Position numbers and translations under genes: made by a program
Source of the DNA: Melioribacteraceae bacterium
GTDB taxonomy: Bacteria > Bacteroidota > Ignavibacteria > Ignavibacteriales > Melioribacteraceae
NCBI GenBank assembly: GCA_023230485.1
Contig: JALNXG010000020.1
Location: 1 to 53,435 of the forward strand
Reading direction: 5' to 3'
DNA length: 53,435 nucleotides
Notes under the pieces: generated by a model
Databases searched by the model: none
Told to the model about the DNA's origin: nothing
What the model saw: the letters and a program-made list of their open reading frames with translations, nothing else
Part shown: in pieces, positions 34,991 to 44,250 of the stretch
Numbering within the stretch: position 1 is the stretch's first letter
Layout of the letters: every line of letters starts with the position of its first letter

Positions 34991-37782
34991 CAGAAATCAA
35001 CTCCGAAAAAGAATTGATAAAATAGACCCGGTTGGAAGCTATTAAAATTATTTTCAATCTTTTTACCAATATCATATCGAAATACTATTGAATTTAGGAA
35101 ATTAATTCTTATTCCTGTACCGATACTTCCAATAGTTTCTTTATATTCTTTATCCCAAGCACCACCGGCATCCATGTATAAAGCCCCACGAATATTAAAG
35201 AACCCAATGCCAAGAAATGGAAATTTAATTAAAAATTGATCGATTAATGGAAATCGATATTCCAACGAAGAAAGCCAAAGCTTTTCACCTCTTATTTTGA
35301 AACGAGGCCAACCCCTTAAATCCCAGCTTCCACCTGCAAAGTATCTTCTGGCTTCTTTACCATGATTTATATAAACAGATCCTCTTAGAGCTAATGCTGT
35401 ACGCGTATCTAATCTAAGATAATGTCGATAGTCAGCTATAAAAGAATAGAAATTAACGTTACTGTATCTTACATCAGATGTATAACCGAGCAATACTCGA
35501 TATCTATTTCCATCCATCGGTCCGGTAGGACCCCAAAGCGTATTATCATGGACATAAGAAACTGAATTAGAAACTAATAACGATTTTCGTGTAATAATAT
35601 CACCAATTAAATCTTTATCTGAATTGGCTATACTATTACTCATTTCAACTCTACTAAATACTGATATCGGGAAAATTAAATCAAAAAATCCACCATAAAC
35701 CTTTTCATAATAATAACTATCAGATTCTCTTATATCATATCTTCTTCCGGAATAATTGAAAACACCGAAAGCATAATTTGTTCTTCCTTTAAGATTTATT
35801 TTCGAGAGAGATAAATTAAAACTCTTGAGGATATCGCTTTGAACTTCTGCCGTGTTGTATAAGTAAAATAAGTATTTATCATTGCCAAGTAGATCACTTA
35901 GTGTAAATAGTGCCCCACCGCGTGTACCATAAACCGGATCAGTAATAATTTGACTTACTGCATAATCCAATGAATAATCATTTTTGTAATTGATTCTTTC
36001 ATATCGAGATTCTAAATTTAATTTTCTTGGATACCATCTTTCATTATTACTGACATGTTGAATCGATTCAATCTCTTCGTCTTGTCTTTTATATAAATCT
36101 GTTTCATATAAATGAAATGTGAATGATTCAAAAGCGGCAGTAACAATCTTTGTTGAATCGATAAAACCAAAGTCATAAACCGATGTAATAAAATTCGTTT
36201 TCTTTATAAGTTTATCCCCCTCAAGCTTCCAAATATTATAAATGTCATTATAATCGGAAGTAAAATAAAGCCCTCCTGAAGGTGAATAGTGCGGAGTCGA
36301 AATATTCGCATCAATATTGGTTAGATAATTAATTGCATTATTAGCAGAATTAAATTCAAACAAATTCATTTTTCCATTAAACTTCCCCGCTGTTCTATCT
36401 GAACAAAATATTAAACCATTTCCATCGTTTCTGAATATTGGATCAGTATCTTCATAAATATCATTTGTAATTCTTTCTAAAATATGACTATTAATATCAT
36501 ATATATAAATATCAGGGTAACCTGTTCTATCAATTGCTGAAAAAGTGATTTTGGAAGCGTCTTCCGAAATTGAAGGGGATGTTATTGTTACTAATTTATC
36601 AAAACTAAGTTTATCTATAATTTTATTTTCTATTAAAGAATAAATATGGATTACATCAGTCTTTCCGCTTTTTGTAATAAATGCAGCAATACCATTTTTG
36701 GATACATCTAATGAGTTATCCATAGCATGGAATGATTCAAATCGAGAATCTATTTCTCCTTTTATTAGTAATTCGGGCTCTTCTATATTTTTGGAGTCAT
36801 CATTTATTTTGAGCTTATATAAGGAGGTGTAACCATTATAATTCCCTATATAAATAATATACTTCTTATTATCGTGCACAAAAATATTTGGAGAAAATGT
36901 AAATCCCTTTTCAGTAAGTTTCTTTGATTTAACTAAATGGGGTACTTTTGTCTCATATAATGGGTAATATTTTTTCTTTAAATCAAATTCCCATTTTTTG
37001 CCGACTATGCTAATATCTTCATTAAGTGTGAACTCAATAATTTGATCAAACTTCGGAAATTTCCAAAGATTTTCCATTAGCTTTAGAATTTTATCTTCGC
37101 CATATTCTTTTGAGATAAATTGAAGAAATACTTCCCCCTCTTTATACATTAAATATGTGCCGTTAATTCTATCTAATTCATTATAAGGAACGAAATAGCC
37201 ATTTAGTATCGCATCTCTTATAACCATTTCAGATTGAGTATCCCAACCACTTGACCAATATTCAGCCAATCCTTCGATGAACCATAGTGGCGGGAATTTA
37301 TTTGTTGCAACTCGATGGTCTGAAAGTATATTATAAATTTTATTCGTCATGAATACATGTACAAGTTCATGCTTAATTACATTCTGAAAGCCGGGGATTG
37401 AACCTAAGAAAGGTATAACAACTCTTCCTTTCATAAATTCAAAAAATCCACCAACACCCTCTGGGATAAAACCCGGAGTAGTGTTAGTCTGTTGAAAATG
37501 GAGGTGTGTATTATAAAATATTAATGGTATTCTGATTACCGGAACATGATTGAATTTTATTTTTAAATCATCATAAGCATCCTCTGCAAACTTAGCCCCA
37601 ATTTCTGCTAATTCAGAAAATTCTTCATAATGATAAATATCAAAATGTTCGGTCTTAATGACTTTCCAATTAAAGTCATCGTATTGAATTTTATTACGCC
37701 CAAAGAAATAAAACTGTGCATTTATAGAAAAAACTAGAGTAAGTAATATTATTATAGTTTTTAATAAAATGCCTTTTTTCAC
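34990..37782 (-). CDS. Metallopeptidase-like/TolB-type propeller/Omp85 barrel fusion protein
   Basis: This 930-residue outer-membrane protein has four parts. There is a signal peptide (ending SINAQ, about residue 23). A peptidase MA-like (gluzincin) domain has HELVH at 138-142 and downstream glutamates in WFIEGLAEYW (E170, E174), so a zinc site looks complete. A TolB-like propeller (about 290-560) includes SPSISEDASKITFSAIDR and DPIFRNDGNGLIFCSD. The C-terminal barrel of the BamA/TamA type has GGSWDLRGW at 817-825, resembling the family's GG...RG(F/Y) loop, and ends GVDF with the typical terminal aromatic. The start is GTG in GTGA overlapping the upstream isomerase stop. Similar fusions exist in other phyla as far as I recall, but their function is not known. 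Confidence 0.82.
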   Translation of the reverse strand: MKKGILLKTIIILLTLVFSINAQFYFFGRNKIQYDDFNWKVIKTEHFDIYHYEEFSELAEIGAKFAEDAYDDLKIKFNHVPVIRIPLIFYNTHLHFQQTNTTPGFIPEGVGGFFEFMKGRVVIPFLGSIPGFQNVIKHELVHVFMTNKIYNILSDHRVATNKFPPLWFIEGLAEYWSSGWDTQSEMVIRDAILNGYFVPYNELDRINGTYLMYKEGEVFLQFISKEYGEDKILKLMENLWKFPKFDQIIEFTLNEDISIVGKKWEFDLKKKYYPLYETKVPHLVKSKKLTEKGFTFSPNIFVHDNKKYIIYIGNYNGYTSLYKLKINDDSKNIEEPELLIKGEIDSRFESFHAMDNSLDVSKNGIAAFITKSGKTDVIHIYSLIENKIIDKLSFDKLVTITSPSISEDASKITFSAIDRTGYPDIYIYDINSHILERITNDIYEDTDPIFRNDGNGLIFCSDRTAGKFNGKMNLFEFNSANNAINYLTNIDANISTPHYSPSGGLYFTSDYNDIYNIWKLEGDKLIKKTNFITSVYDFGFIDSTKIVTAAFESFTFHLYETDLYKRQDEEIESIQHVSNNERWYPRKLNLESRYERINYKNDYSLDYAVSQIITDPVYGTRGGALFTLSDLLGNDKYLFYLYNTAEVQSDILKSFNLSLSKINLKGRTNYAFGVFNYSGRRYDIRESDSYYYEKVYGGFFDLIFPISVFSRVEMSNSIANSDKDLIGDIITRKSLLVSNSVSYVHDNTLWGPTGPMDGNRYRVLLGYTSDVRYSNVNFYSFIADYRHYLRLDTRTALALRGSVYINHGKEARRYFAGGSWDLRGWPRFKIRGEKLWLSSLEYRFPLIDQFLIKFPFLGIGFFNIRGALYMDAGGAWDKEYKETIGSIGTGIRINFLNSIVFRYDIGKKIENNFNSFQPGLFYQFFFGVDF

Positions 37783-38810
37783 AAGTGATCCTTTAAGTAG
37801 TTAATAAAATCAATTTCTGATGGATCCGATCCTCTAACTATCGCTGTATAGTAAGTAATCCAATCAGTTAAATAAACTAATTCAATAAGTCTAAGAAAAT
37901 ATGATTCTTGATTACTCTGAATTTCAATTACTTCTGTACCCGCTTTTTCTAATAATTCTTTTACTATTGTAAAACGTTTTTTTATTTGTTCGTGATATGT
38001 TATATCTTTTAAGAAAATAACAATCGCATTAAGCTGTTTAGTATTATATGTTTCCCAACCAATAATTTCATTATGATTCATTTCAGGAAAATAATGTTGA
38101 AATGAATGGAGTTTAGCATTTTCATTGAATTGGCTTTTAAATCTCATTCCTAAAGAAGAAGTGTTATCACTTACTGAATAGATAATCGGAATGTGTCCGG
38201 CAACTTTTTCTGCAATTGCCAAAGGATAATTATCTTCTTCTGAATACTTAACTCCTAACTCTTTTATAAGTTTCGCAGCCAATTCAACATTCTTAGAATA
38301 AACTGTTGACAAATTTAGTTTATTAATAATATTAAGCAATGTAAAAAAATTTACCCCAAAAGCGTATCGTGGCTGATACCCTTTTTTTAGATAAATAACA
38401 TTTAAATTGTTTTTAGAAGCAAACTCGGCAAGTTTTCCACCCGTTGTTATACAGATTATTTTAGCACCTTTTGTAAGTGCTTCTGATGCGGCATTTAACG
38501 TTTCTTCTGTATTGCCGGAATATGAAGAAGCAATAAACAAAGTATTCACATTAACGTATGCGGGTATCGTATATGTTCTATTTACCGCAATTGGTATAGA
38601 TAGTTCGTTGACCATTATATCTTTTACAAAATCAGCCGCAATTGCAGAACCACCCAACCCGGAGACTATTATATTTTTAACCTGAGCTGTATCAATCTCA
38701 TTTAGCTCGAAGTCGTTATTCATAACATATTCAATTTGTTCATAAGTTTTAACTAATACATCAAATTGATTGTGAACATCAAATTTTGAAACCATTTCTT
38801 TTGTTGTCAT
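37779..38810 (-). CDS. Bifunctional phosphoglucose/phosphomannose isomerase-like SIS protein
   Basis: The 343-residue protein has two SIS domains. IIVSGLGGSAIAADFV (about 48-63) and ASSYSGNTEETL (about 93-104) match the first. QHYFPEMNHNEIIGWE holds the conserved Glu and His of the second, which are catalytic in archaeal and bacterial PGI/PMI enzymes. The family interconverts glucose-6-P or mannose-6-P with fructose-6-P. It lies 18 bp after ptsI and overlaps the Omp85-fusion gene by 4 bp. Its place in a PTS operon fits a sugar-phosphate role, but substrate preference cannot be read from sequence. Confidence 0.9.
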   Translation of the reverse strand: MTTKEMVSKFDVHNQFDVLVKTYEQIEYVMNNDFELNEIDTAQVKNIIVSGLGGSAIAADFVKDIMVNELSIPIAVNRTYTIPAYVNVNTLFIASSYSGNTEETLNAASEALTKGAKIICITTGGKLAEFASKNNLNVIYLKKGYQPRYAFGVNFFTLLNIINKLNLSTVYSKNVELAAKLIKELGVKYSEEDNYPLAIAEKVAGHIPIIYSVSDNTSSLGMRFKSQFNENAKLHSFQHYFPEMNHNEIIGWETYNTKQLNAIVIFLKDITYHEQIKKRFTIVKELLEKAGTEVIEIQSNQESYFLRLIELVYLTDWITYYTAIVRGSDPSEIDFINYLKDHL

Positions 38811-38828
38811 GATATCCTCTAAAAAGCA

Positions 38829-40559
38829 TTAATTATCTATAATGCTATTGTAAAATAAGTTTAGTTCATTAATTATCTCTTTCTCCGTTGAATAAGTAAG
38901 GCACTTATCAGCAAGCAAAAGAGTATCTTTATATTTTAGTTTTCTTATAATGCTTTTGACTAAAGGTACTATTGAAGGAGAGACACTTAGAATTTCTAAT
39001 CCTAACCCAATTAATAGAGGCAAAGCAAGTGGATCCCCCCCCATCTCTCCACATAAACTGACTTTACAGTCATTAGCTTTACCCTCTTTAATAATATGTG
39101 ATAGTGTACGGATAACAGCCGGATGAAATTCTTGATAAAGTTTAGAAACAATTTCATTCCCTCTATCTACGGCTAATAAATATTGGATTAGATCATTTGT
39201 ACCGATGCTAATAAAATCAACCTCTCTAGCAAAAGTTGCCGTAAGAACTGCCGCCGAAGGTATCTCGATCATAATTCCAAAGTGCATATCATTATCAAAA
39301 CTTTTCTTCTCTTTCTTAAGTTCCTTTTTGCATTGATCAATTAATTCCTTTGTTTCAAATACTTCCTCAATCGAAGTAACCATAGGAATCATAAGTTTAA
39401 TATTTTTATTTTGACTTGCTCTAAGGACTGCCCTAATTTGTGATTTAAATAAGTTTTTATTATCTAATAAAAGCCTAATTCCTCTCCAGCCTAAAAATGG
39501 ATTCGATTCATGAAGGTCAACGGGTAAAACTTTATCACCTCCTATATCAAAAGCACGAATTGTAACATTTTCCGGGTATATTTTCTGTGCAATTGAATTA
39601 TAGACTTCAAATTGTTCATCTTCATCAGGGAATGCTTCATATTCTTCAAATATTTGCTCTGTTCTTACTAATCCAATTCCTTTAGGATTATTTCTAAAAA
39701 TCAGATCCATCTCTTTTGTTAAATCAAGATTTGCTCTCAAACATATTTCTTTACCCTCAATCGTTTCGGCCGGTTTATTTCTTAGTTTGAATAACTTTTC
39801 GTCATATAGATTTAGTTCATTAATTTTATTTTTATAAATGAGAATTCTCTCTTCGTCAGGATTAATAATCACTTCACCATGGAATCCATCAACAATTAAA
39901 ACATCTCCATCCTTGATAATAGAGGTTGCTTCATTAACACCGAGAACTGCTGGGATATTCAATGAGCGTGCTACTATCGCTGCATGCGAAGTCAGACCAC
40001 CAAAATCTGTTACATACCCTTTTACATTAGCTTGAGTAAATAAAACCGTATCTGAAGGTGAGATTGTTGTTGTAACAACTATTACGTCTGAGGATATTTT
40101 CGATTTCCATTTCTTCTTTTTTAGATTTCTAATAATTCTATTTTTTATATCCTCGATATCTAATGAACGTTCTTTCATATACATTTCATGAGCTTCATTC
40201 ATCAAGTGAATATATTTTGAAATCTCATCATCGACAATGTATTCAGGTAGTTTCTTTTCCCTTCTAATCCTACCTTTAAGATTGTCAATTAAAACCGGAT
40301 CGTCTAGAATCATCATTTGTGCTTCGAAAATGGAAGCACGTTTCTCACCTAATTTATCTATAGCCAAACTAAATACTTTTTTCAATTCTTTTTTCGAAAG
40401 TGCTAAAGCATCTTCAAGATGTTTGATAGCTTCAGTTACATTATCAATGCTCTCATGACTAATTTCTTCTTTCTCTTTTGAGAAGATAAAGGCATTACCG
40501 ATAGTTATACCTGAAGCGGCGGCAATTCCTTTTAATAGTGTATTGATTTTAGAGCTCAT
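38829..40559 (-). CDS. ptsI: PTS Enzyme I (PEP-protein phosphotransferase)
   Basis: The 576-residue protein begins with KGIAAASGITIGNAFIF, the usual EI N-terminus. The phosphorylated His lies in GGLTSHAAIVARSLNIPAV. The PEP-binding half has MIPMVTSIEEVFE, IGTNDLIQYLLAVDRGNE and the catalytic Cys in SLCGEMGGDP. It moves phosphate from PEP to His15 of HPr. It overlaps ptsH by 11 bp. Without an Enzyme II in the window, phosphate flow probably ends in regulators (HprK control) or an unseen acceptor. Confidence 0.95.
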   Translation of the reverse strand: MSSKINTLLKGIAAASGITIGNAFIFSKEKEEISHESIDNVTEAIKHLEDALALSKKELKKVFSLAIDKLGEKRASIFEAQMMILDDPVLIDNLKGRIRREKKLPEYIVDDEISKYIHLMNEAHEMYMKERSLDIEDIKNRIIRNLKKKKWKSKISSDVIVVTTTISPSDTVLFTQANVKGYVTDFGGLTSHAAIVARSLNIPAVLGVNEATSIIKDGDVLIVDGFHGEVIINPDEERILIYKNKINELNLYDEKLFKLRNKPAETIEGKEICLRANLDLTKEMDLIFRNNPKGIGLVRTEQIFEEYEAFPDEDEQFEVYNSIAQKIYPENVTIRAFDIGGDKVLPVDLHESNPFLGWRGIRLLLDNKNLFKSQIRAVLRASQNKNIKLMIPMVTSIEEVFETKELIDQCKKELKKEKKSFDNDMHFGIMIEIPSAAVLTATFAREVDFISIGTNDLIQYLLAVDRGNEIVSKLYQEFHPAVIRTLSHIIKEGKANDCKVSLCGEMGGDPLALPLLIGLGLEILSVSPSIVPLVKSIIRKLKYKDTLLLADKCLTYSTEKEIINELNLFYNSIIDN

Positions 40560-40815
40560 CGAACCCTCTTTGAAAATAATCTAATAGTTCTTTAGATGCT
40601 TCTTCTTCATCCGGACCGTCAAAAGTTAATATCAATTCTGATCCTTTTGCAGCAGCAATTGTCATAACGCCTATGATACTTTTTCCGTTAATATTAAATC
40701 CATCTTTATAAATAAAAAATTCTGATTTATATTTCCCGGCTAATTTAACAATTGTCGCAGCAGGACGTGTATGTAGACCCGCATTATTTATAATTTTTAC
40801 TTTTTTCTCGATCAT
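40549..40815 (-). CDS. ptsH: Phosphocarrier protein HPr
   Basis: The 88-residue protein has the active His15 in NNAGLHTRPA and the regulatory Ser46 in NGKSIIGVM, in the normal spacing. Ser46 is the site for HprK, encoded at 5027-6040. The stop overlaps the ptsI start, and its ATG overlaps the polyprenyl synthase stop (TAATG). HPr carries phosphate from Enzyme I; Ser46 phosphorylation slows that transfer or triggers gene regulation. The operon context (isoprenoid genes upstream) is unusual. Confidence 0.96.
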   Translation of the reverse strand: MIEKKVKIINNAGLHTRPAATIVKLAGKYKSEFFIYKDGFNINGKSIIGVMTIAAAKGSELILTFDGPDEEEASKELLDYFQRGFDEL

Positions 40816-41810
40816 TATTTTTTTCTATTAATTAAGTATTCGGATAACCAAAATAGTGTTTCCACACCTTTTTTATTTGGTAGTTTATTTAAGTGTTTCT
40901 GTGCTATTAATGTATAGTTATTGATTTTGTTTTTTGCCTCATTTATTACACCTAATTTTTCAAACAAGTTTCTTACTTTTTCAATCCCTTCTGCAGTATC
41001 AATCTTTCGATTAAATACTTTGTTTAATAATATCTTCTCATTTTTATTAGCTAATTGATATGCTCGAAGCAATAAAAATGTTCTCTTCCCTTCTCTTACA
41101 TCTCCGCCTATATTTTTACCAAATGATTTTTCATCACCAATAATATCCAATAAATCATCTTGTAATTGAAATGCTAAACCTAAATTCTTACCATAATTTG
41201 AAAGTGCCTTAATGTAATTTGGTGATGCATTATTTAATTGTCCTCCGACTTTACAGCTCATTTCTATCATAGCAGCAGTTTTCTTAAATATCATTTCACT
41301 GTATTCATCAATGGTTACATCTTTTCTAACTTCAAATTCTTTATCAAGACTTTGCCCTTCGCATACCTCAATGATTCCTGTAGTAAATGAATCTAGTATT
41401 GCTCTGCAATTTTTATCTGAACAGTCTTTTAATAGTAAATGGTATGAATAAGATATTAAATTATCGCCGGCGAGAATAGCCGTATTTGTATCATATTTTA
41501 CATGAACAGTCGAAACACCTCTTCTTTTATCTGCATTATCCATGATGTCGTCATGAGCAAGAGTGAAATTATGTAATAACTCAACTGCTAAGGCTGCATT
41601 ATAAGCATTATTAATATTGTAATTCACAGATTCAGCGGAAAATAATACTAATAAAGGTCTAAGTCTTTTCCCACCATCTTTTAATATATACGCACAAGGA
41701 TCATATAAAGATTTCAATTTCTTTTTCGTGAATAGGTTGTCTAATTTAGCATTTACACTTTTTGTTATTTTCTCAATTTTTATTTCTTGAATATTTCTAG
41801 TGCTTTTCAA
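40815..41810 (-). CDS. Polyprenyl (farnesyl/geranylgeranyl) diphosphate synthase
   Basis: The 331-residue trans-prenyltransferase has GGKRLRPLLVL near 47-57, first Asp-rich motif DDIMD at 87-91 with DNADKRRG, and second DDLLD at 218-222 in FQLQDDLLDIIGDE. It condenses IPP with allylic diphosphates; the chain length (C15, C20 or longer) cannot be fixed by eye. The start is TTG at 41810, with GAGG 7 nt upstream, and it overlaps the fni stop by 4 bp. Together with fni it supplies isoprenoids for quinones, carotenoids or undecaprenol. Confidence 0.92.
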   Translation of the reverse strand: MKSTRNIQEIKIEKITKSVNAKLDNLFTKKKLKSLYDPCAYILKDGGKRLRPLLVLFSAESVNYNINNAYNAALAVELLHNFTLAHDDIMDNADKRRGVSTVHVKYDTNTAILAGDNLISYSYHLLLKDCSDKNCRAILDSFTTGIIEVCEGQSLDKEFEVRKDVTIDEYSEMIFKKTAAMIEMSCKVGGQLNNASPNYIKALSNYGKNLGLAFQLQDDLLDIIGDEKSFGKNIGGDVREGKRTFLLLRAYQLANKNEKILLNKVFNRKIDTAEGIEKVRNLFEKLGVINEAKNKINNYTLIAQKHLNKLPNKKGVETLFWLSEYLINRKK

Positions 41811-42853
41811 AATAATTCCTCTGCTTTTAATATTTTACTATTTCTAAATTCTATCAAATTATTTGAACCTGTTAAAAACATAAGTTTCTTTAGGTCATTT
41901 ATCCATTCTAATAACATATTTTTTGTCTCATCAATTCCATTTTCTACAATATTTTTTAATAAAAGCCGAGCCGAACCACTTAGATCAGCACCTAAAGCAA
42001 TTGATTTTGCAAAATCGAGACTGTTATTTATTCCGCCTGAAGCAAATAGAGCAAATTTATAATCTTTTTTAAGAGCGGCAACTGTTCTCACGCAATAGGA
42101 AGTTCTTAAACCCCATTCACCCCAAAAGTCGTGCTCATTATTTTTATTTCTCAAAATCTCCACCTTTGACCAACTTGTACCACCTGACCCTGCTACATCA
42201 ATTCCGGAAGCTCCACAATCAAGAAATAATTTAGCTGATTCGTAATTAATTCCAGATCCCACTTCTTTAATAATTATTGGCGTTTTTATTTTTTTTGTTA
42301 TTTTCGTAAGTTTTTCTAAAAAACCATTAAAATCAAGTTCACCCTCTGCCTGAAATAATTCTTGCAAAGGATTCACATGAATTACCATAGCATCAGCTTC
42401 AATAATATCAATAAGCTTTTCTATAACTTGAATCGGATTCTTAGATTTTACTATTTGTGGAACTCCGATATTACCAAACACAAGCCCATCATTATTATTT
42501 TTCCTTATTACTTTATATGTTTCAAGAAGCGAATCATTCTCTAATACCTGTCTTTGACTTCCTACTCCCACCGGAATATTTAAAATGGATGCCAACTTAG
42601 CAAGTTCTGAATTAATCTTTAGTGATCCTTTATATCCACCGGTCATGCAAGAAATAAAAAATGGGTAATCTATTTTTTTATTAAATAACTTTTGAGTGAG
42701 AGATATTTTATTGATATCTATTTCAGTTGCAGCAAAATGAATAAAATCATAATAATCAAAACCATTTGATTTAGAGTATGAAACAGTATCAGTGAGACAC
42801 AATCGAACGTGCTCTGATTTTCTATTAGAAATGTTTTTCTTATTATTATTCAT
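41807..42853 (-). CDS. fni: Type 2 isopentenyl-diphosphate isomerase (FMN)
   Basis: This 348-residue enzyme is the FMN-dependent type 2 isomerase. Signatures are NRKSEHVRLCL near 11-21, SCMTGGYKGSLKIN near 68-81, GVGSQRQVLEN, VAGSGGTSW near 220, and FASGGINNSLDFAKSIALG with GADLSGSARLLL. It converts IPP and DMAPP. It heads the operon with polyprenyl synthase, ptsH and ptsI. The 98 bp upstream shared with the + strand MFS gene are very AT-rich; the ribosome site is weak. Confidence 0.94.
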   Translation of the reverse strand: MNNNKKNISNRKSEHVRLCLTDTVSYSKSNGFDYYDFIHFAATEIDINKISLTQKLFNKKIDYPFFISCMTGGYKGSLKINSELAKLASILNIPVGVGSQRQVLENDSLLETYKVIRKNNNDGLVFGNIGVPQIVKSKNPIQVIEKLIDIIEADAMVIHVNPLQELFQAEGELDFNGFLEKLTKITKKIKTPIIIKEVGSGINYESAKLFLDCGASGIDVAGSGGTSWSKVEILRNKNNEHDFWGEWGLRTSYCVRTVAALKKDYKFALFASGGINNSLDFAKSIALGADLSGSARLLLKNIVENGIDETKNMLLEWINDLKKLMFLTGSNNLIEFRNSKILKAEELF

Positions 42854-42867
42854 GTTTATTATTTAGA

Positions 42868-42880
42868 AATGAATTTCATT
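42868..42880. promoter_or_regulatory. Small palindrome in fni-MFS divergent gap
   Basis: AATGAA, T, TTCATT is a perfect 6-bp palindrome around one base, 15 bp upstream of fni in the divergent region. It could be an operator half-site pair for a dimeric regulator, but such AT-rich palindromes also occur by chance. Confidence 0.2.
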
Positions 42881-42951
42881 AATATAATTAAAAATATAAC
42901 ATTTTTTTTGATAATTTAATGACGTTGTATTTTTTGATTAAGGAATTAATT

Positions 42952-44250
42952 ATGGATAAAAAGAAATTAAGTTTTTGGCAAATATGGAATATGAGTTTTG
43001 GATTCCTTGGTATCCAATTTGGCTTCGCCCTGCAAAATGCGAATGTAAGTAGAATCTTTGAAACATTAGGGGCGAGTATAGATGAAATCCCAATATTGTG
43101 GATTGCAGCTCCAACAACAGGATTATTAATTCAGCCTATAATTGGCTATATGAGCGATAGAACATGGGGAAAATTAGGCAGAAGAAGACCATTCTTTTTA
43201 GTTGGTGCTATTTTAGCTTCTTTAGCTTTATTAGTAATGCCTCATTCACCTGTACTCTGGATAGCAGCAGGTATGCTTTGGATTATGGATGCTTCAATTA
43301 ATATTTCTATGGAACCATTTAGAGCTTTAGTAGCTGATTTACTTCCCTCGGAGCAACGCACAATAGGATTTGCAGTTCAAAGTTTCTTTATTGGATTAGG
43401 AGCTGTAATTGCTTCCGCACTCCCTTATCTATTCACTAATTTGCTCGGTATCGATAATACTGCATCACCGGGTCATATCCCCGATTCAGTTATCTATTCT
43501 TTTTATGTTGGTGCTTTCGCTTATATATCTGCTGTTCTATGGACTGTTTTCAATACTAAAGAATATCCGCCAGATGATTTAGAAAAATTTGAATTGGATA
43601 AGAAAAAATCTACCGGCTTTATTTTTGGGTTCAAATCAATTTATAGTGATTTTATTGGTATGCCAAAAACAATGATTCAATTAGCATTTGTTCAGTTCTT
43701 CTCATGGTTCGCACTTTTTGCTATGTGGATTTATACTACTCCTGCTGTTACTCATCATATTTTTGGTGCTACTGATACCTCTTCCTTTTCATATAATGAA
43801 GGTGCAAATTGGGTTGGAATTTTATTCGCCGTTTATAATGGATTTGCCGCAATAACTGCTTTTGCTTTACCTTTAATCGCTAAATATAGCAGCCGTAAAT
43901 TTGTCCATTTTATTAGTCTTACAGTTGGGGCAATAAGCTTAATCTCTTTCTATTTTATAAAAGATCCCAATCTACTAATTGTTTCTGAATTAGGAATTGG
44001 ACTAGCTTGGGCATCAATTCTCGCTATGCCTTATGCAATTCTTGCAGGTTCGTTACCAAAAGAAAAGATGGGCGTTTATATGGGAATATTTAATTTCTTT
44101 ATTGTTATTCCACAAATAACCGCTGCTGCTATACTCGGATTAATTGTTAAAAATGTTTTCGCAAATGAAGCTATATATGCACTCTTAATCGGCGGATTAG
44201 CTATGCTTTTATCGGGCGTAATGGTTCTTTTTGTGGAAGATAATAACTAA
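42952..44250 (+). CDS. MFS sugar transporter, SLC45/GPH-like (first copy)
   Basis: The start is placed at the ATG at 42952, with AAGGA 7 nt upstream and the normal N-terminus MDKKKLSFWQIWNMSFGFLG. The 432-residue protein has about 12 membrane segments. Between segments 2 and 3 it has DRTWGKLGRRRPFFLVGA; the GRRRPF motif is shared by SLC45-type sucrose and maltose carriers. Cation symport of a disaccharide or glucoside is likely, but the substrate is unknown. It diverges from fni and converges on the gene at 44251-45015; a second carrier of the same family is at 45043-46299. Confidence 0.88.
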   Translation: MDKKKLSFWQIWNMSFGFLGIQFGFALQNANVSRIFETLGASIDEIPILWIAAPTTGLLIQPIIGYMSDRTWGKLGRRRPFFLVGAILASLALLVMPHSPVLWIAAGMLWIMDASINISMEPFRALVADLLPSEQRTIGFAVQSFFIGLGAVIASALPYLFTNLLGIDNTASPGHIPDSVIYSFYVGAFAYISAVLWTVFNTKEYPPDDLEKFELDKKKSTGFIFGFKSIYSDFIGMPKTMIQLAFVQFFSWFALFAMWIYTTPAVTHHIFGATDTSSFSYNEGANWVGILFAVYNGFAAITAFALPLIAKYSSRKFVHFISLTVGAISLISFYFIKDPNLLIVSELGIGLAWASILAMPYAILAGSLPKEKMGVYMGIFNFFIVIPQITAAAILGLIVKNVFANEAIYALLIGGLAMLLSGVMVLFVEDNN

